A stretch of DNA of 64,000 nt, from NCBI RefSeq assembly GCF_003946445.1, contig NZ_RHOF01000002.1:62001-126000 (forward strand). The letters run 5' to 3'. Numbering within the stretch: position 1 is the stretch's first letter; every line of letters begins with the position of its first letter. The notes below the pieces were generated by a model. It made no database searches. It was given only the letters and a program-made list of their open reading frames with translations, and was not told the origin of the DNA. Position numbers and translations under genes: made by a program. The stretch is from Loigolactobacillus jiayinensis (lineage in GTDB: Bacteria; Bacillota; Bacilli; Lactobacillales; Lactobacillaceae). This document shows positions 1 to 9,291 of this stretch, in pieces.

Positions 1-966
1 GATCGTCTGATCTTCAGTATAAACCGTTTGGGTATCATTATCCTCAGTATCAGTATCGGTGTCTTCATCACTAGCAGCTGCGTCGTCGTCCGTAACAGTC
101 GATTCAGCATCATCATTACTTTCAGTATCAGTGGTGGCATCATCATCAGTAGCCGCTGTAAAATCAACCGTCAGCTTATCAGTTGTCTCGTCATCAAGAT
201 CTAATTTGGTCGCTAATTTATCATTGATTGCTTCGCCGAATTCATCTTCATCTAAGCGATTAGTTGTTGTCGTACTGTTAGTTTCTTTGTCAGATGAAGT
301 GCTATCAGCTTCCTTAGTTGTAGAACTTGTACTTGTTGTCGCTGCGGAATCACTTAGTGCAGTCGAATCATTATCAGTTTCATCAGCCTCGCTAGTACCA
401 GTTGCTGTTTTCCCTGAACTAGACTCATCAGCAGGTGATTGATAATTATTCGTCGTCTTACTGTGATCATCAACGCTCACTGGTGATACATCAATATGGG
501 TCGAATTATCAGAATTTTCGGTAAAATTATTGATGGTGACCTTGGTATTCGCAACTTGCCACCCATCACCATAGTAATACCAATCAGTTGGTACATAGCC
601 ATCGCGATTCAGCATTAAAGTGTCACCTGCATAAATCAAATCAATATTCCGAATATTGTTGTCATACGCTAATTGGCGCACAGAAATACCAGTTGCCGCA
701 GAGATACCTGATAATGTATCGCCCCACTGGATCACGTATTTATTCTGATCGCTTTGATTTAAATTATTGACGTCGATGTGCTGTGCACTAATATTACTGC
801 TAATTTGTTCTGATGTATTAGCTACCCAATTGGTAATATCAGCTCGCTCAGCATTCGTCTGATTAGCATAGAAACTATCGGCCAATACAGTTGTTGTTTG
901 CGCAATGAGCGGTGCAAACAATAAAGCACTCGCAATTGTTGCCCCAACAATTTGTTTTTTATTCAT
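1..966 (-). CDS. Secreted LysM-domain protein, 3' part outside the window
   Basis: The reading frame runs open from an ATG at 966 to the window edge, giving 322 residues with no stop. A GGAGGAC ribosome site sits just upstream. Residues 1-29 form a signal peptide ending in TTTVLA, and residues 76-120 form one LysM peptidoglycan-binding domain (WGDTLSGIS ... YAGDTLML). After a Tyr/Trp stretch near 128-136 the chain becomes a long Ser/Thr/Asp/Glu-rich linker that continues past the edge. LysM plus a low-complexity linker is typical of lactobacillus wall-bound or aggregation proteins; any C-terminal catalytic domain or anchor is not visible. It is the last gene of the leftward run and has its own start region after the dnaB terminator. 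Confidence 0.85.
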   Translation of the reverse strand, partial: MNKKQIVGATIASALLFAPLIAQTTTVLADSFYANQTNAERADITNWVANTSEQISSNISAQHIDVNNLNQSDQNKYVIQWGDTLSGISAATGISVRQLAYDNNIRNIDLIYAGDTLMLNRDGYVPTDWYYYGDGWQVANTKVTINNFTENSDNSTHIDVSPVSVDDHSKTTNNYQSPADESSSGKTATGTSEADETDNDSTALSDSAATTSTSSTTKEADSTSSDKETNSTTTTNRLDEDEFGEAINDKLATKLDLDDETTDKLTVDFTAATDDDATTDTESNDDAESTVTDDDAAASDEDTDTDTEDNDTQTVYTEDQTI

Positions 967-1098
967 TTTTTGTCCTCCGCTTGATTTAAAAGGCTTTTTT
1001 TATACTTTCATAATAACTAATTTATTAAAATAACTCAAGCTTTGTTTAATTCATAGGCAATAGATCACTCGATAATTGCGTTGGTATCTGTTTTAAGC

Positions 1099-1145
1099 GA
1101 AAAAAAATAAGCGTGTGACCTAAAACTAGATCGCAGGCTTATTTC
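1099..1145 (-). terminator. Rho-independent terminator after dnaB and the TMEM175 relic
   Basis: AATAAGC at 1106-1112 pairs with GCTTATT at 1137-1143, with further imperfect pairing inside. Read leftward it is followed by a run of eight to nine T. It closes the dnaB transcript before the LysM gene. Confidence 0.7.
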
Positions 1146-1160
1146 GAACTGTTTCCATCT

Positions 1161-1307
1161 TTAAATCCCAACTGCATGAAATAACTGCGCATAATGAACA
1201 CTTTGTCCCTGAATTTCCACTGGTAATTCTAAGACCATAATTGTGATCAAAATGGCAATGATCGCATCACTAAAAACGTCCAAGCGTTCTTTCAATTTTT
1301 CTTTCAT
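1161..1307 (-). pseudogene. N-terminal fragment of a TMEM175/DUF1211-like membrane protein
   Basis: A 48-residue frame starts with ATG at 1307, nine bases after the dnaB stop, with a good AGGTGA ribosome site. Its product contains RLDVFSDAIIAILITIMVLE, the first helix of the TMEM175 (DUF1211) potassium-channel family, including the characteristic FSD motif. Family members have about 200 residues and at least five more helices per repeat; here a TAA stops the chain at 1161, immediately before the dnaB terminator. It looks like the translated remnant of a gene deleted downstream, though a functional one-helix peptide cannot be excluded. Confidence 0.7.
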
Positions 1308-1315
1308 AACGTCAC

Positions 1316-2722
1316 CTATTGCGCTTCCGGCACGTAAGCAATCGAGGAAAATTTATTATATTGCTTCACGAATAATAATTTTACCGTACCGCGCGCGCCA
1401 CTTCGGTTTTTCTCAATAATGATTTCAACTTCGCCAACTTCTTGATCCTCGTCACGCTGACCACCAGCGGCACTATTTTGGGCGAATTTACTATTGTCGT
1501 CGTCATCGCCACCATCTTCATCACGATAATAATCTTCACGATACAAGAAAGCAACGATATCAGCATCCTGTTCGATCGACCCTGATTCACGAATATCAGA
1601 CAGCACTGGCCGCTTATCTTGCCGCTGTTCAACACCACGGGAAAGCTGTGATAACGCAATTACTGGCACTCGTAACTCTTTGGCTAATTTTTTAAGTTGC
1701 CGCGAAATACCAGACACTTCTTGTTGCCGGCTTTCTTTATTGCTACCTTCGATCAGCTGTAAATAATCGACCACAACTAAGCCTAGATTACCCTTTTCCT
1801 TAGCCAAGCGGCGGCATTTAGCGCGGATCTCGGACATTTTATTGCCTGGCGTATCGTCAATATAGATCGATGCCTTGGACAAGCTACCCATGGCGATGAT
1901 CAAGTTTTGCCATTCCTCTTCGGATAACTGACCTGTTCGCAAATGACTCGCATCGATACTGCCTTCTGCGCACAACATCCGGTTGACCAACGACTCAGCA
2001 CTCATTTCCAAACTAAAAATAGCCACTGTTTTGTCAGTTTTAGTACCTACATTCTGGGCAATATTTAGCGCAAAGGCTGTTTTACCAACGGCTGGCCGCG
2101 CAGCTAAAATAATTAATTCGTCTTCCTGCAAGCCAGCAGTCATTTTGTCTAAATCACGATAGCCTGTTGGTAAACCAGTAATATCGTCATTATTTTGATA
2201 CAACTGATCAATTTGTTCGATCGTACTATTTAAAACGTCTGAAATCGACTTAAAACCAGTCGAATTTCGCTGTTCGGAGACGTTCATGATGTCTTGTTCC
2301 GCTTCGTCCAAAATCGCCGTAACGTCGTCTTCAGTGTAGCTTTTAGTAACGATATTCGTCGCTGCCTTGATCAAGCGCCGTAAAATCGACTTTTCCTGCA
2401 CAATTTTGGCATAATGGGCCACGTTAGCTGCTGTTGGTACGGCCACTGCTAAGTCGGCTAAATAAGGCAAACCGCCGATATCTTCCAGCTGGTTTTGCCC
2501 ATCTAAGCGGTCCTTTAGCGTCACCACATCAATCGCTTCGGAAGCATCATTTAAATCCACCATTGCTTGGAAAATCACTTGATGAGCGCGCCGATAAAAA
2601 TCATCCGGCGTAACAAATTCCATCGCTTCAACCAACGCATCAGGATTTAAAAAAACCGCGCCGAGAACCGCTTGTTCGGCCTCAATATTCTGTGGCGGTG
2701 TTTGATCGATCAATTCATTCAC
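1316..2722 (-). CDS. dnaB: Replicative DNA helicase DnaB
   Basis: This 468-residue protein is the hexameric helicase that unwinds DNA at the replication fork. The N-terminal primase-interacting domain begins with PPQNIEAEQAVLGAVF. The RecA-like C-terminal half carries Walker A (ARPAVGKTAFALN), Walker B (LVVVDYLQLI) and the QLSRGVEQR arginine-finger region. A very acidic insert (DEDGGDDDDN) lies in the late ATPase domain before KNRSGARGTVKLLF. It lies downstream of rplI with 170 bp between them and shares its terminator with the small relic that follows. Confidence 0.97.
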   Translation of the reverse strand: MNELIDQTPPQNIEAEQAVLGAVFLNPDALVEAMEFVTPDDFYRRAHQVIFQAMVDLNDASEAIDVVTLKDRLDGQNQLEDIGGLPYLADLAVAVPTAANVAHYAKIVQEKSILRRLIKAATNIVTKSYTEDDVTAILDEAEQDIMNVSEQRNSTGFKSISDVLNSTIEQIDQLYQNNDDITGLPTGYRDLDKMTAGLQEDELIILAARPAVGKTAFALNIAQNVGTKTDKTVAIFSLEMSAESLVNRMLCAEGSIDASHLRTGQLSEEEWQNLIIAMGSLSKASIYIDDTPGNKMSEIRAKCRRLAKEKGNLGLVVVDYLQLIEGSNKESRQQEVSGISRQLKKLAKELRVPVIALSQLSRGVEQRQDKRPVLSDIRESGSIEQDADIVAFLYREDYYRDEDGGDDDDNSKFAQNSAAGGQRDEDQEVGEVEIIIEKNRSGARGTVKLLFVKQYNKFSSIAYVPEAQ

Positions 2723-2892
2723 GCAAAAAATCCTCTCTTAAAAACCTAACTAACTGACATCAAACGATAAAATACTGCCATTATTATACGTTGTTCCGCG
2801 CGTAGTAGCAATCAACAATAACTGCAATTAAAAAGGACCGTCAAACGTTTGCTAGTACCGCTAAACGCTGATTGTCCCTATTACTTACCTGC

Positions 2893-3345
2893 TTATTTTT
2901 CGGTAATATGTACCCGAATTTTTGCCGTTACATCACCGTATAATTTAACTGGTACATTACGATAGCCCAACGCACGAATTGGTTCTGGTAATTCAATTTT
3001 GCGCTTGTCGACCTCAATTTGATATTGCTGCTTCAAGGCTTGCGCAATCTGTTTACTAGGTACGGAACCGAATAAACGACTATCAGCGCCTGCTTTAGAC
3101 TTGATAATAACGACAGTATCATCTGCTTCGATCACTTTTTTCAATTTTTTAGCTTCAGCTAGTTCTTCTTCAGCGCGCCGTTCTTCAGCCCGTTGTTGAC
3201 CGTGCAATTGGCTCATTGCTTGCTTAGTGGCCGACTTAGCTTTGCCATTTTTGATTAAAAAGTTTTGCGCATAACCATCAGGGACTTCCTTGATCTCCCC
3301 ACGTTTGCCTTTACCACGTACATCTTCTAAGAAAATAACTTTCAT
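2893..3345 (-). CDS. rplI: 50S ribosomal protein L9
   Basis: This 150-residue protein has the usual L9 length. The N-terminal 23S rRNA-binding lobe starts [21 protein letters not shown] and contains the GYAQNFLI motif. A long charged helix (about residues 42-75) links it to the C-terminal lobe ([21 protein letters not shown] ... VHITEK). It sits 27 bp downstream of gdpP in the same direction, a very common Firmicute pairing, so it is probably co-transcribed with gdpP and dnaB. Confidence 0.97.
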   Translation of the reverse strand: MKVIFLEDVRGKGKRGEIKEVPDGYAQNFLIKNGKAKSATKQAMSQLHGQQRAEERRAEEELAEAKKLKKVIEADDTVVIIKSKAGADSRLFGSVPSKQIAQALKQQYQIEVDKRKIELPEPIRALGYRNVPVKLYGDVTAKIRVHITEK

Positions 3346-3372
3346 TGCTAAATCCCCCTCTTGAGTTGTGCC

Positions 3373-5385
3373 TTATTCGGCGGTATCTTGCTCGGCCTTA
3401 GCTAACACTTGCTCCAGTTGTTCGCGCGCTGCAGCCACCGTTGTATCTTCCAGCTGCGTTGCGGCATTGGATAAATGACCACCGCCACCGAGTTGTTCCA
3501 TGATCACCTGCACGTTCACGTTACCGAGACTGCGGGCAGAAATACCAACATCGCCACTAGGCCGCCGAATAATGACAAACGACGCATCAATGCCGGATAA
3601 CGACAACAACGTATCCGCAGCCTGTGCAGCAATTACTGGATCATAGCTTTCGTCTTCCTCACCTAAACATAATGCCACATTTGGTTGAATAAATTCAATC
3701 GATTCGATCAAATGATTCTTTTGAATATAATTATCCACGTTCTCTTTCAACAAGCGCTGCACCATGATGGCATCCGCACCAACGGAACGTAAGTAACTGG
3801 CCGCATCAAAAGTCCGCGTCCCAGTTCGCAACGAGAACGACTTTGTATCAACTGTTATCCCAGCCAACATCGCCGTGGCTTCAAGCTTATTGATTGCCTC
3901 AGTTTCCTTCGGCTGATACTCAAACATTTCTGTGATCAGCTCACAAGTTGATGACGCATAAGGTTCGATGTAAACCAACATCGGATTTTCTGGAAACTCT
4001 TCACCACGCCGATGATGGTCGATGATGATCGTCCGATTAGCTAACCGCTGGTATAAAATTGGACTGGTTGAGATCGATGGTTTCGAATGATCCACCATGA
4101 CCAGTAAACTATGATCAGTCGCTAATTCTGGTGCCTGATCTGGTGTTAAAATATCAGGGCCAATATTAGGGTCAGCCTTTAACTGAGCCATTAATCGCTG
4201 AATATCGGTGTGCACATGTTCTTGATTAACGACGATCGAGCATTTCTTACCGTTCATCGCAGCGATCCGGCGAATCCCTAAGCAAGCGCCTAACGAGTCC
4301 ATATCTGGCTGTGCGTGACCCATAACGAAGATCCGATCGACTTGACTCATGACTTCTTGCAAAGCTTGACTGATCATCCGTGCCCGCACTCGTGTCCGCT
4401 TCTCCATCGGATTAGTTTTACCACCATAAAAACGTGCTTGCTCATTTTCAGCCTTAACGACAACTTGATCACCGCCACGGCCTAAAGCTAAATCAAGGTT
4501 GCTTTGCGAAAGTGTTGCTAACTTGGCCAGATCTGTATTGCCGTACGCAATCCCCAACGATAAGGTCAACGGATAATTTTGCTTCGACGTCCGCTCGCGA
4601 ATCCGATCAAGAATTTTAAAGTTATCAGCTTCAATTTTCTGCAAAGCTTGCGCGTAAATCATCACGAAAAAGTGATCATCATCAACTCGCTTCAAGAACA
4701 TCCCATAATGACGCGCCCAATTACTTAATTCATTAGTCACATAATTATTTAAGTTAGCAATATTCTTGTCGGTCATCGTCTGCGTGATCTCATCATAATT
4801 ATCAAGGAAAACCTGGCCAATGGCAAGCTGTTCGTCATTATACCGTTCCTCAATTTTGGCATAGCGGGTAATATCCAATAAATAAACGACCCGAATACCC
4901 TCTTGAATAATGATTTCAAACTGATTATCGCCCCAACGCACCGTTTTTGGCTCATTAGTCGCTTCATTTTCGGTAATTAATTTAGCTAACTCAGGGTCGA
5001 TTGTTGCAATCTTTTCCCCCAACACTTCTTTTTTACCTAAATATTCCTGTAAATATGGATTGGTCCATTCAATTTCGTTATCTTCACTATACAATAAAAT
5101 TCCGATTGGCATTTTGATCAGCGCTTCTTGTTCGCCGCGCTTGATGCGATATGACAGATCAGAAATATATTTGTTCGTATTCGTTGTTACTGTCTCTAAA
5201 GCAAAAAAAACAGTCCCAACCAGTGCCGCAAACAACACTAACAAAAAAATACCTAAAATAAATTTAATGAAGAAGGCTAGGATAACGCCCAGCGCAGCAA
5301 AGGCAATCAGACCAACTGCAATTAAGCGTAACCGATCATTTTGTAAAAACGCTGGCAAATGGTCCCTTGAAAACAATTTTTTCAT
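3373..5385 (-). CDS. gdpP: Cyclic-di-AMP phosphodiesterase GdpP
   Basis: GdpP hydrolyses c-di-AMP to pApA and so controls osmolyte and potassium balance. The 670-residue chain shows the family layout: two N-terminal membrane helices (about residues 19-58), a PAS-like domain (about 85-150), a degenerate GGDEF domain (about 175-310) and the DHH/DHHA1 catalytic module. Catalytic motifs are MGHAQPDMDSLG, MVDHSK, IIIDHHRRG and, in DHHA1, GGGGHLSNAATQ. All expected metal-binding Asp/His are present, so it should be active. It heads the gdpP-rplI-dnaB run. Confidence 0.96.
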   Translation of the reverse strand: MKKLFSRDHLPAFLQNDRLRLIAVGLIAFAALGVILAFFIKFILGIFLLVLFAALVGTVFFALETVTTNTNKYISDLSYRIKRGEQEALIKMPIGILLYSEDNEIEWTNPYLQEYLGKKEVLGEKIATIDPELAKLITENEATNEPKTVRWGDNQFEIIIQEGIRVVYLLDITRYAKIEERYNDEQLAIGQVFLDNYDEITQTMTDKNIANLNNYVTNELSNWARHYGMFLKRVDDDHFFVMIYAQALQKIEADNFKILDRIRERTSKQNYPLTLSLGIAYGNTDLAKLATLSQSNLDLALGRGGDQVVVKAENEQARFYGGKTNPMEKRTRVRARMISQALQEVMSQVDRIFVMGHAQPDMDSLGACLGIRRIAAMNGKKCSIVVNQEHVHTDIQRLMAQLKADPNIGPDILTPDQAPELATDHSLLVMVDHSKPSISTSPILYQRLANRTIIIDHHRRGEEFPENPMLVYIEPYASSTCELITEMFEYQPKETEAINKLEATAMLAGITVDTKSFSLRTGTRTFDAASYLRSVGADAIMVQRLLKENVDNYIQKNHLIESIEFIQPNVALCLGEEDESYDPVIAAQAADTLLSLSGIDASFVIIRRPSGDVGISARSLGNVNVQVIMEQLGGGGHLSNAATQLEDTTVAAAREQLEQVLAKAEQDTAE

Positions 5386-5530
5386 AGTAGCTCCTTTTGA
5401 CCGAGATCCTACATAATATCCTTATTTTATCACAATCGCTTTCCTGATACAGCGAAAAGTACAGCGTACACCCTAAGACGCCTAGCTAATAAGCATTAGC
5501 CGACTATTCGTAATCCTTGGTTGAAAATAA

Positions 5531-5565
5531 AAAGAAGGCTGTGACTAAGCTTACCGTCACAGTCT
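5531..5565 (-). terminator. Terminator of the NADH oxidase gene
   Basis: AGGCTGTGAC (5536-5545) pairs over 10 bp, with one G-U, with GTCACAGTCT (5556-5565). Leftward it ends in TCTTTTTATTTT. It lies 19 bases after the oxidase stop codon. Confidence 0.85.
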
Positions 5566-5583
5566 CTGCAAAATAAATTCTAT

Positions 5584-6927
5584 TTATGCTTCTTGATCGA
5601 TTGCCATTTGTGCAACCTGATTTAAATAATTAACTGGCTGATCATAGAATGGATTGAACAACATATCGGTAAACGCTAGGTCCTCAATCGTATTATGATT
5701 TTGAATACTGATCGAAACAGCATTAGCCGACTGGGTGAGATCATACTCACCATAAAATTGTGCCCCTAAAATGCGGTGATCAACTTTGCTATAAACTAAT
5801 TCGATCATAACCTCACTGGTCTTTGGCATGAACAGTGGCCGATAGGGACCAATGTAGGTTGCACTAGCAGCATCAGCCCCGCTGGCCAAAGCTTTTTTCA
5901 AAGTAACGCCGGTTGTCGCTAACGTTTGATCAAACAAGCGTAATGCTGTGGTCGCTTGAGTGCCTGGATAATGCTGCACGTGGCCAAACAAATTTTTAGC
6001 AATGATTCGACCTTGTTGAACTGCATTAGTCGCCAACGGAATAAAAGTTGGAACATCCGTTGGGTTAAATTTAGCGGCACAAGCATCCCCCGCTGCGAAA
6101 ATCGTAGGATCAGAGGTTTCTAGCCATTGATTAGTCACAATTGCGCCGTGGCGATCAATCGTCACTTGCCCTTCTAATAAATCAGTATTAGGAATAAAGC
6201 CTGTGCAGACAACTACAAGATCAGATTGGAAATCACCTTGCGATGTTTCAATTTGTACAGGATTATCAGGACCCTCGGTGTGAAAAGCATTAACGTGTGT
6301 ATTCAGCTGCACAGTAACACCATGTTTCCGCAATAACGCCACAATTTCTTTAGACATATTAGCATCAATATAGTTAGCTAATACCTGATTGTCGCCTTGT
6401 AACAAGGTAACTTCGTGGTCAGTATTTGCGTACGCTTCAGCTAATTCAATACCAGAATAACCAGCACCAACGATGGTTACCTGCCGGCTTGTTTCGGCGC
6501 TTTTCTTAATCGCTTGAGCTTGATGGTAGTCCTTACAAACCAATACCTTGCTACTATCAACACCACGTAATGGTGGCACTGACGCTGATGAACCAGTAGT
6601 CATTACCAAGCGATCGTAAGTATCCGTAAAAATACGTTTCGACTCTAAATCTTGAACCGTGACTTGGTGCTGCTTCGCATTTATTTTTAAAACATCATGG
6701 CGAATCTTCACATTGACCCCTAATTCGGCCAAATGTTCCGGCGTTTCGTAAAACATATCTTCCAAACGATCAACAGTATCCTGCAAATATAGTGCAATAC
6801 CACAAGACAAAAATGAAACATTATCATTACGTTCATAAACGGTAACATCTGTATCTGGATGCTGCTTCATGATTTCTGTGATCACAGTCGCACCTGCGTG
6901 TGTACAGCCAACGACAATAACTTTCAA
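5584..6927 (-). CDS. nox: Water-forming NADH oxidase (FAD-dependent)
   Basis: The enzyme reduces O2 to water with NADH and regenerates NAD+ in lactic acid bacteria. It starts MKVIVVGCTHAG with an FAD-binding Rossmann fold. The redox cysteine lies in SFLSCGIALYL, the NADH-binding fold shows GAGYSGIELAEAYAN, and IFAAGDACA is the second FAD motif. The C-terminal dimerisation domain ends in YDQPVNYLNQVAQMA. The frame can be read from a GTG at 6936, but that codon overlaps the GGAGG ribosome site (6936-6940), so TTG at 6927 is the probable start and gives 447 residues, as in characterised Nox. NADH peroxidase or CoA-disulfide reductase are less likely alternatives. Confidence 0.88.
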   Translation of the reverse strand: MKVIVVGCTHAGATVITEIMKQHPDTDVTVYERNDNVSFLSCGIALYLQDTVDRLEDMFYETPEHLAELGVNVKIRHDVLKINAKQHQVTVQDLESKRIFTDTYDRLVMTTGSSASVPPLRGVDSSKVLVCKDYHQAQAIKKSAETSRQVTIVGAGYSGIELAEAYANTDHEVTLLQGDNQVLANYIDANMSKEIVALLRKHGVTVQLNTHVNAFHTEGPDNPVQIETSQGDFQSDLVVVCTGFIPNTDLLEGQVTIDRHGAIVTNQWLETSDPTIFAAGDACAAKFNPTDVPTFIPLATNAVQQGRIIAKNLFGHVQHYPGTQATTALRLFDQTLATTGVTLKKALASGADAASATYIGPYRPLFMPKTSEVMIELVYSKVDHRILGAQFYGEYDLTQSANAVSISIQNHNTIEDLAFTDMLFNPFYDQPVNYLNQVAQMAIDQEA

Positions 6928-7001
6928 AAGCCGCACCTCCCTACTTCACAATTAATAGTTATTGATTACCTTTAAATAAGCTAATCAAGCTCAAATTTTA
7001 A

Positions 7002-7036
7002 CGGTCAGTCAACTAAAAAGCAGTTGCACCTGACCG
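7002..7036 (-). terminator. Possible terminator after the EAL gene
   Basis: CGGTCAG (7002-7008) and CTGACCG (7030-7036) pair, with an inner AACT/AGTT helix. The leftward T tract is weak (GTTAAAATTT). Confidence 0.5.
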
Positions 7037-7056
7037 CTAATTTAAAATAAATAAGA

Positions 7057-7719
7057 CTAAACTGCTAATGGATGTGGCTTGCCATAATAGTAGCCTTGGC
7101 GTAAATCGATTTTCATATCATCGACTAGCTCGTCATCATCCTGATTTTCAATACCTTCTAGAATAAAACGTAACCGATGTTGATCGGCAAAGTTCCGCCA
7201 AAAGATAACTTCAGCCTGCATCAACGGATCATGGATCGTGCCGTCAAAGTTTTGTAAAGCAAACTTGATTTCATGGGCATAAGGCAATAATTGCTTAATT
7301 TGCGCTAACAAGTTACGCCCACTACCGACATCGTCCAAAGAAATCTCCATACCATGATCAGAAAATTGACGCAAAATAGGAATCAACTGTTGATTTGTGA
7401 TTGAAGCGTCCGTTTTTTCTTCAGTAATTTCAATCTTAATTCTGACTGGCCGTAATTGATCTTGCGCCGCCAGTAAAGCCGCTACAATATCAGGATTGAT
7501 CATTTGGCTGCGATTCAAATTTAATGATAACGAACCGATTTTTAACTTCAGCTGGCTTGTTGTTTCAAACAATAGGCCCGCAACGATCTTAGGTGGAATA
7601 TCGGTAAATGAAGCCGGCGGCCGCCAACCATTTTCTGTTTTTTGTTTTAATAAGAGTTCATAACCAATTAAAGTCTGATTATATTTGTTCAAAATTGGTT
7701 GGACAAAATACTTATACAT
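7057..7719 (-). CDS. EAL-domain protein, probable c-di-GMP phosphodiesterase
   Basis: This 220-residue protein is a stand-alone EAL domain without an obvious sensor. The signature appears as GYELLLK. Residues expected to bind metal and substrate are mostly present: Asn in SLNLNRS, Glu in IEITEE, the Asp pair in LDDVGSG, Lys in EIKFAL, Glu in LEGIEN and Gln in RQGYYYGKP. The usual KID motif is KFA, so the Asp after the Lys is missing, and activity is plausible but not certain. It lies downstream of the GGDEF gene. An intrinsic terminator sits 22 bases before its start codon, which suggests regulated readthrough. Confidence 0.85.
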   Translation of the reverse strand: MYKYFVQPILNKYNQTLIGYELLLKQKTENGWRPPASFTDIPPKIVAGLLFETTSQLKLKIGSLSLNLNRSQMINPDIVAALLAAQDQLRPVRIKIEITEEKTDASITNQQLIPILRQFSDHGMEISLDDVGSGRNLLAQIKQLLPYAHEIKFALQNFDGTIHDPLMQAEVIFWRNFADQHRLRFILEGIENQDDDELVDDMKIDLRQGYYYGKPHPLAV

Positions 7720-7740
7720 AGCGACTTACCCCTTCCAGAA

Positions 7741-7778
7741 ATAAAAAAGGCCCGCAACTTGTCTCTCTCAAGTGCGGG
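7741..7778 (-). terminator. Intrinsic terminator directly upstream of the EAL gene
   Basis: CCCGCAACTTG (7751-7761) and CAAGTGCGGG (7769-7778) form an approximately 10 bp stem with one bulged base. Leftward it is followed by CCTTTTTTATTT. The hairpin ends about 20 bases before the EAL ribosome site, leaving no room for another promoter, so EAL expression requires readthrough. Confidence 0.8.
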
Positions 7779-7886
7779 TCGTATCTCTATTCATGACAAA
7801 ACCGATTTAGTTCCGTCTTAACAAATAGAGTTGAGCAATCAATAACATTTAGTTTTATTTACAGTTCTGCTTAAGCTTCAGTTGTA

Positions 7887-7916
7887 ATTATAGCACACGC
7901 CTAATTAAATGAACAA
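7887..7916 (-). promoter_or_regulatory. Predicted promoter of the EAL gene
   Basis: Reading leftward, TTGTTC (7911-7916) and TATAAT (7887-7892) are separated by 18 bases. The resulting leader of roughly 160 bases would contain the terminator at 7741-7778. A CTCTATT/AATAGAG pair inside the leader could form an alternative helix. Confidence 0.6.
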
Positions 7917-8018
7917 TTAAATTGTACTCAAATTAAATACATTTAATACCATACTTACTGGTGCCTATTCATGAAAGGCTTGCCATAACACAAAAAGATT
8001 GCATTTCCTGATGTAAGT

Positions 8019-9152
8019 TTAGTCAGTAACAACCGCCACTCTATTTCCACCAGCCCGTTTGGCCGTATAGGTTAAATGGTCCGAGCGGCGGAAGAAATCC
8101 CGGGAAGTTTCGTCGGTAACCTTGATCTGACTTAATCCGGCAGAGAAGGTAAGTTTAATATGGCTGCCCTCATAGTGGAATTCATGTTGTTGCAACGTTT
8201 CTAATAGCTGATTAGCAACGACCGTGGCTTGTTTGGCCTCGATCCCATTAAACACCAAAGCCATCTCCTCACCACCAATTCGGTAAGCGACAATATTAGC
8301 CTCAGATACATTGGCCAACATTTTGCTAAAACCACGTAAAACATGGTTACCCGCTAAATGGCCATAAGTATCATTAACCTGTTTAAAGCCATCGAGATCC
8401 ATAATCATCAAACTCAGCGGTTTACGTATTTGTTGCGCTTTTTGAAAAGCTCGTTCAAAATTCAAACTAAACGAATGGTAGTTATAGAGCTGAGTCAATT
8501 CATCAATATACGCGCCTAATGTTTGCTCAGAGATCATTAACTGATTTTGTTCAAGTAACCGGATCATCAGTATCGGTGCCCCACAGAGAAATACCATTTC
8601 CAAAATATGCGTGATCAATGCTGCCACTGACATGCCCCCGCCAGCCGCCTCATTCTTATACAAATAAGTCCCCATCCAAAACAGCATGGCAACAATACAA
8701 AATAAGCCATATTGACTCAAAAAGCTTAGCCGTTTACTATGATTGATCATTGAGATAACAATGAATAAGCCAATGTACAACGCGGAATAAATGATAATGT
8801 AAGTATGGATGCCCCAAAATAAAAAGTAAGCCGTACTCGCTACAACGAGCACTACCGTAGCAATCGGCGTGCCCAGAAAAATGACCATCAATAAAACCGC
8901 CATGATCCGTAAATTGATCAATTCCATTGTATTGTAGAAATACAAATGTTCAATGATCGATAGCGAAATCCCAACAATCGAAAAGTAAATAATGGCACTT
9001 AACTTCATTTGCCAATTCATATTACCGATCCAAACCACTTCATTTGAGTATTTGGTCGTATAATAATCAGCAATCAATTGAAAGCCAAAAACGACACCTA
9101 ATGTGACTAATAACTCGATCACTAACATTGTAATATTACTAACGAGCGTCAT
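8019..9152 (-). CDS. Membrane GGDEF protein, probable diguanylate cyclase
   Basis: The first 200 residues contain about six hydrophobic helices forming a membrane sensor. The C-terminal part (from about 215) is a GGDEF domain: DELTQLYNYHSF, MDLDGFKQVNDTYGHLAGNHVL and the active-site loop YRIGGEEMALVF. GGEEM replaces GGEEF, a tolerated variant. The four residues that would form the RxxD inhibitory site, five positions before GGEEM, read EANI, so product inhibition is probably absent. It stands between rpsR and the EAL gene, all leftward. The start ATG at 9152 has a GAGG about 12 bases upstream. Confidence 0.88.
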   Translation of the reverse strand: MTLVSNITMLVIELLVTLGVVFGFQLIADYYTTKYSNEVVWIGNMNWQMKLSAIIYFSIVGISLSIIEHLYFYNTMELINLRIMAVLLMVIFLGTPIATVVLVVASTAYFLFWGIHTYIIIYSALYIGLFIVISMINHSKRLSFLSQYGLFCIVAMLFWMGTYLYKNEAAGGGMSVAALITHILEMVFLCGAPILMIRLLEQNQLMISEQTLGAYIDELTQLYNYHSFSLNFERAFQKAQQIRKPLSLMIMDLDGFKQVNDTYGHLAGNHVLRGFSKMLANVSEANIVAYRIGGEEMALVFNGIEAKQATVVANQLLETLQQHEFHYEGSHIKLTFSAGLSQIKVTDETSRDFFRRSDHLTYTAKRAGGNRVAVVTD

Positions 9153-9291
9153 GATTCATCTCAACCTCAACTTTTTCAACGCCTAACCACGTCTTGTTTT
9201 AACCCCTTAACCTTAACAGATTTACCGAATTTTCCCAATAGTTGATCATTAGTTTTTACCATTTGTTTCACAGGAAACACTATTTTTGGGT

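Noticed and set aside
59-442. A plus-strand Ser/Val-rich frame
   Set aside because: It is antisense to the Asp/Thr/Ser-rich linker of the LysM protein and arises from the repetitive codons.
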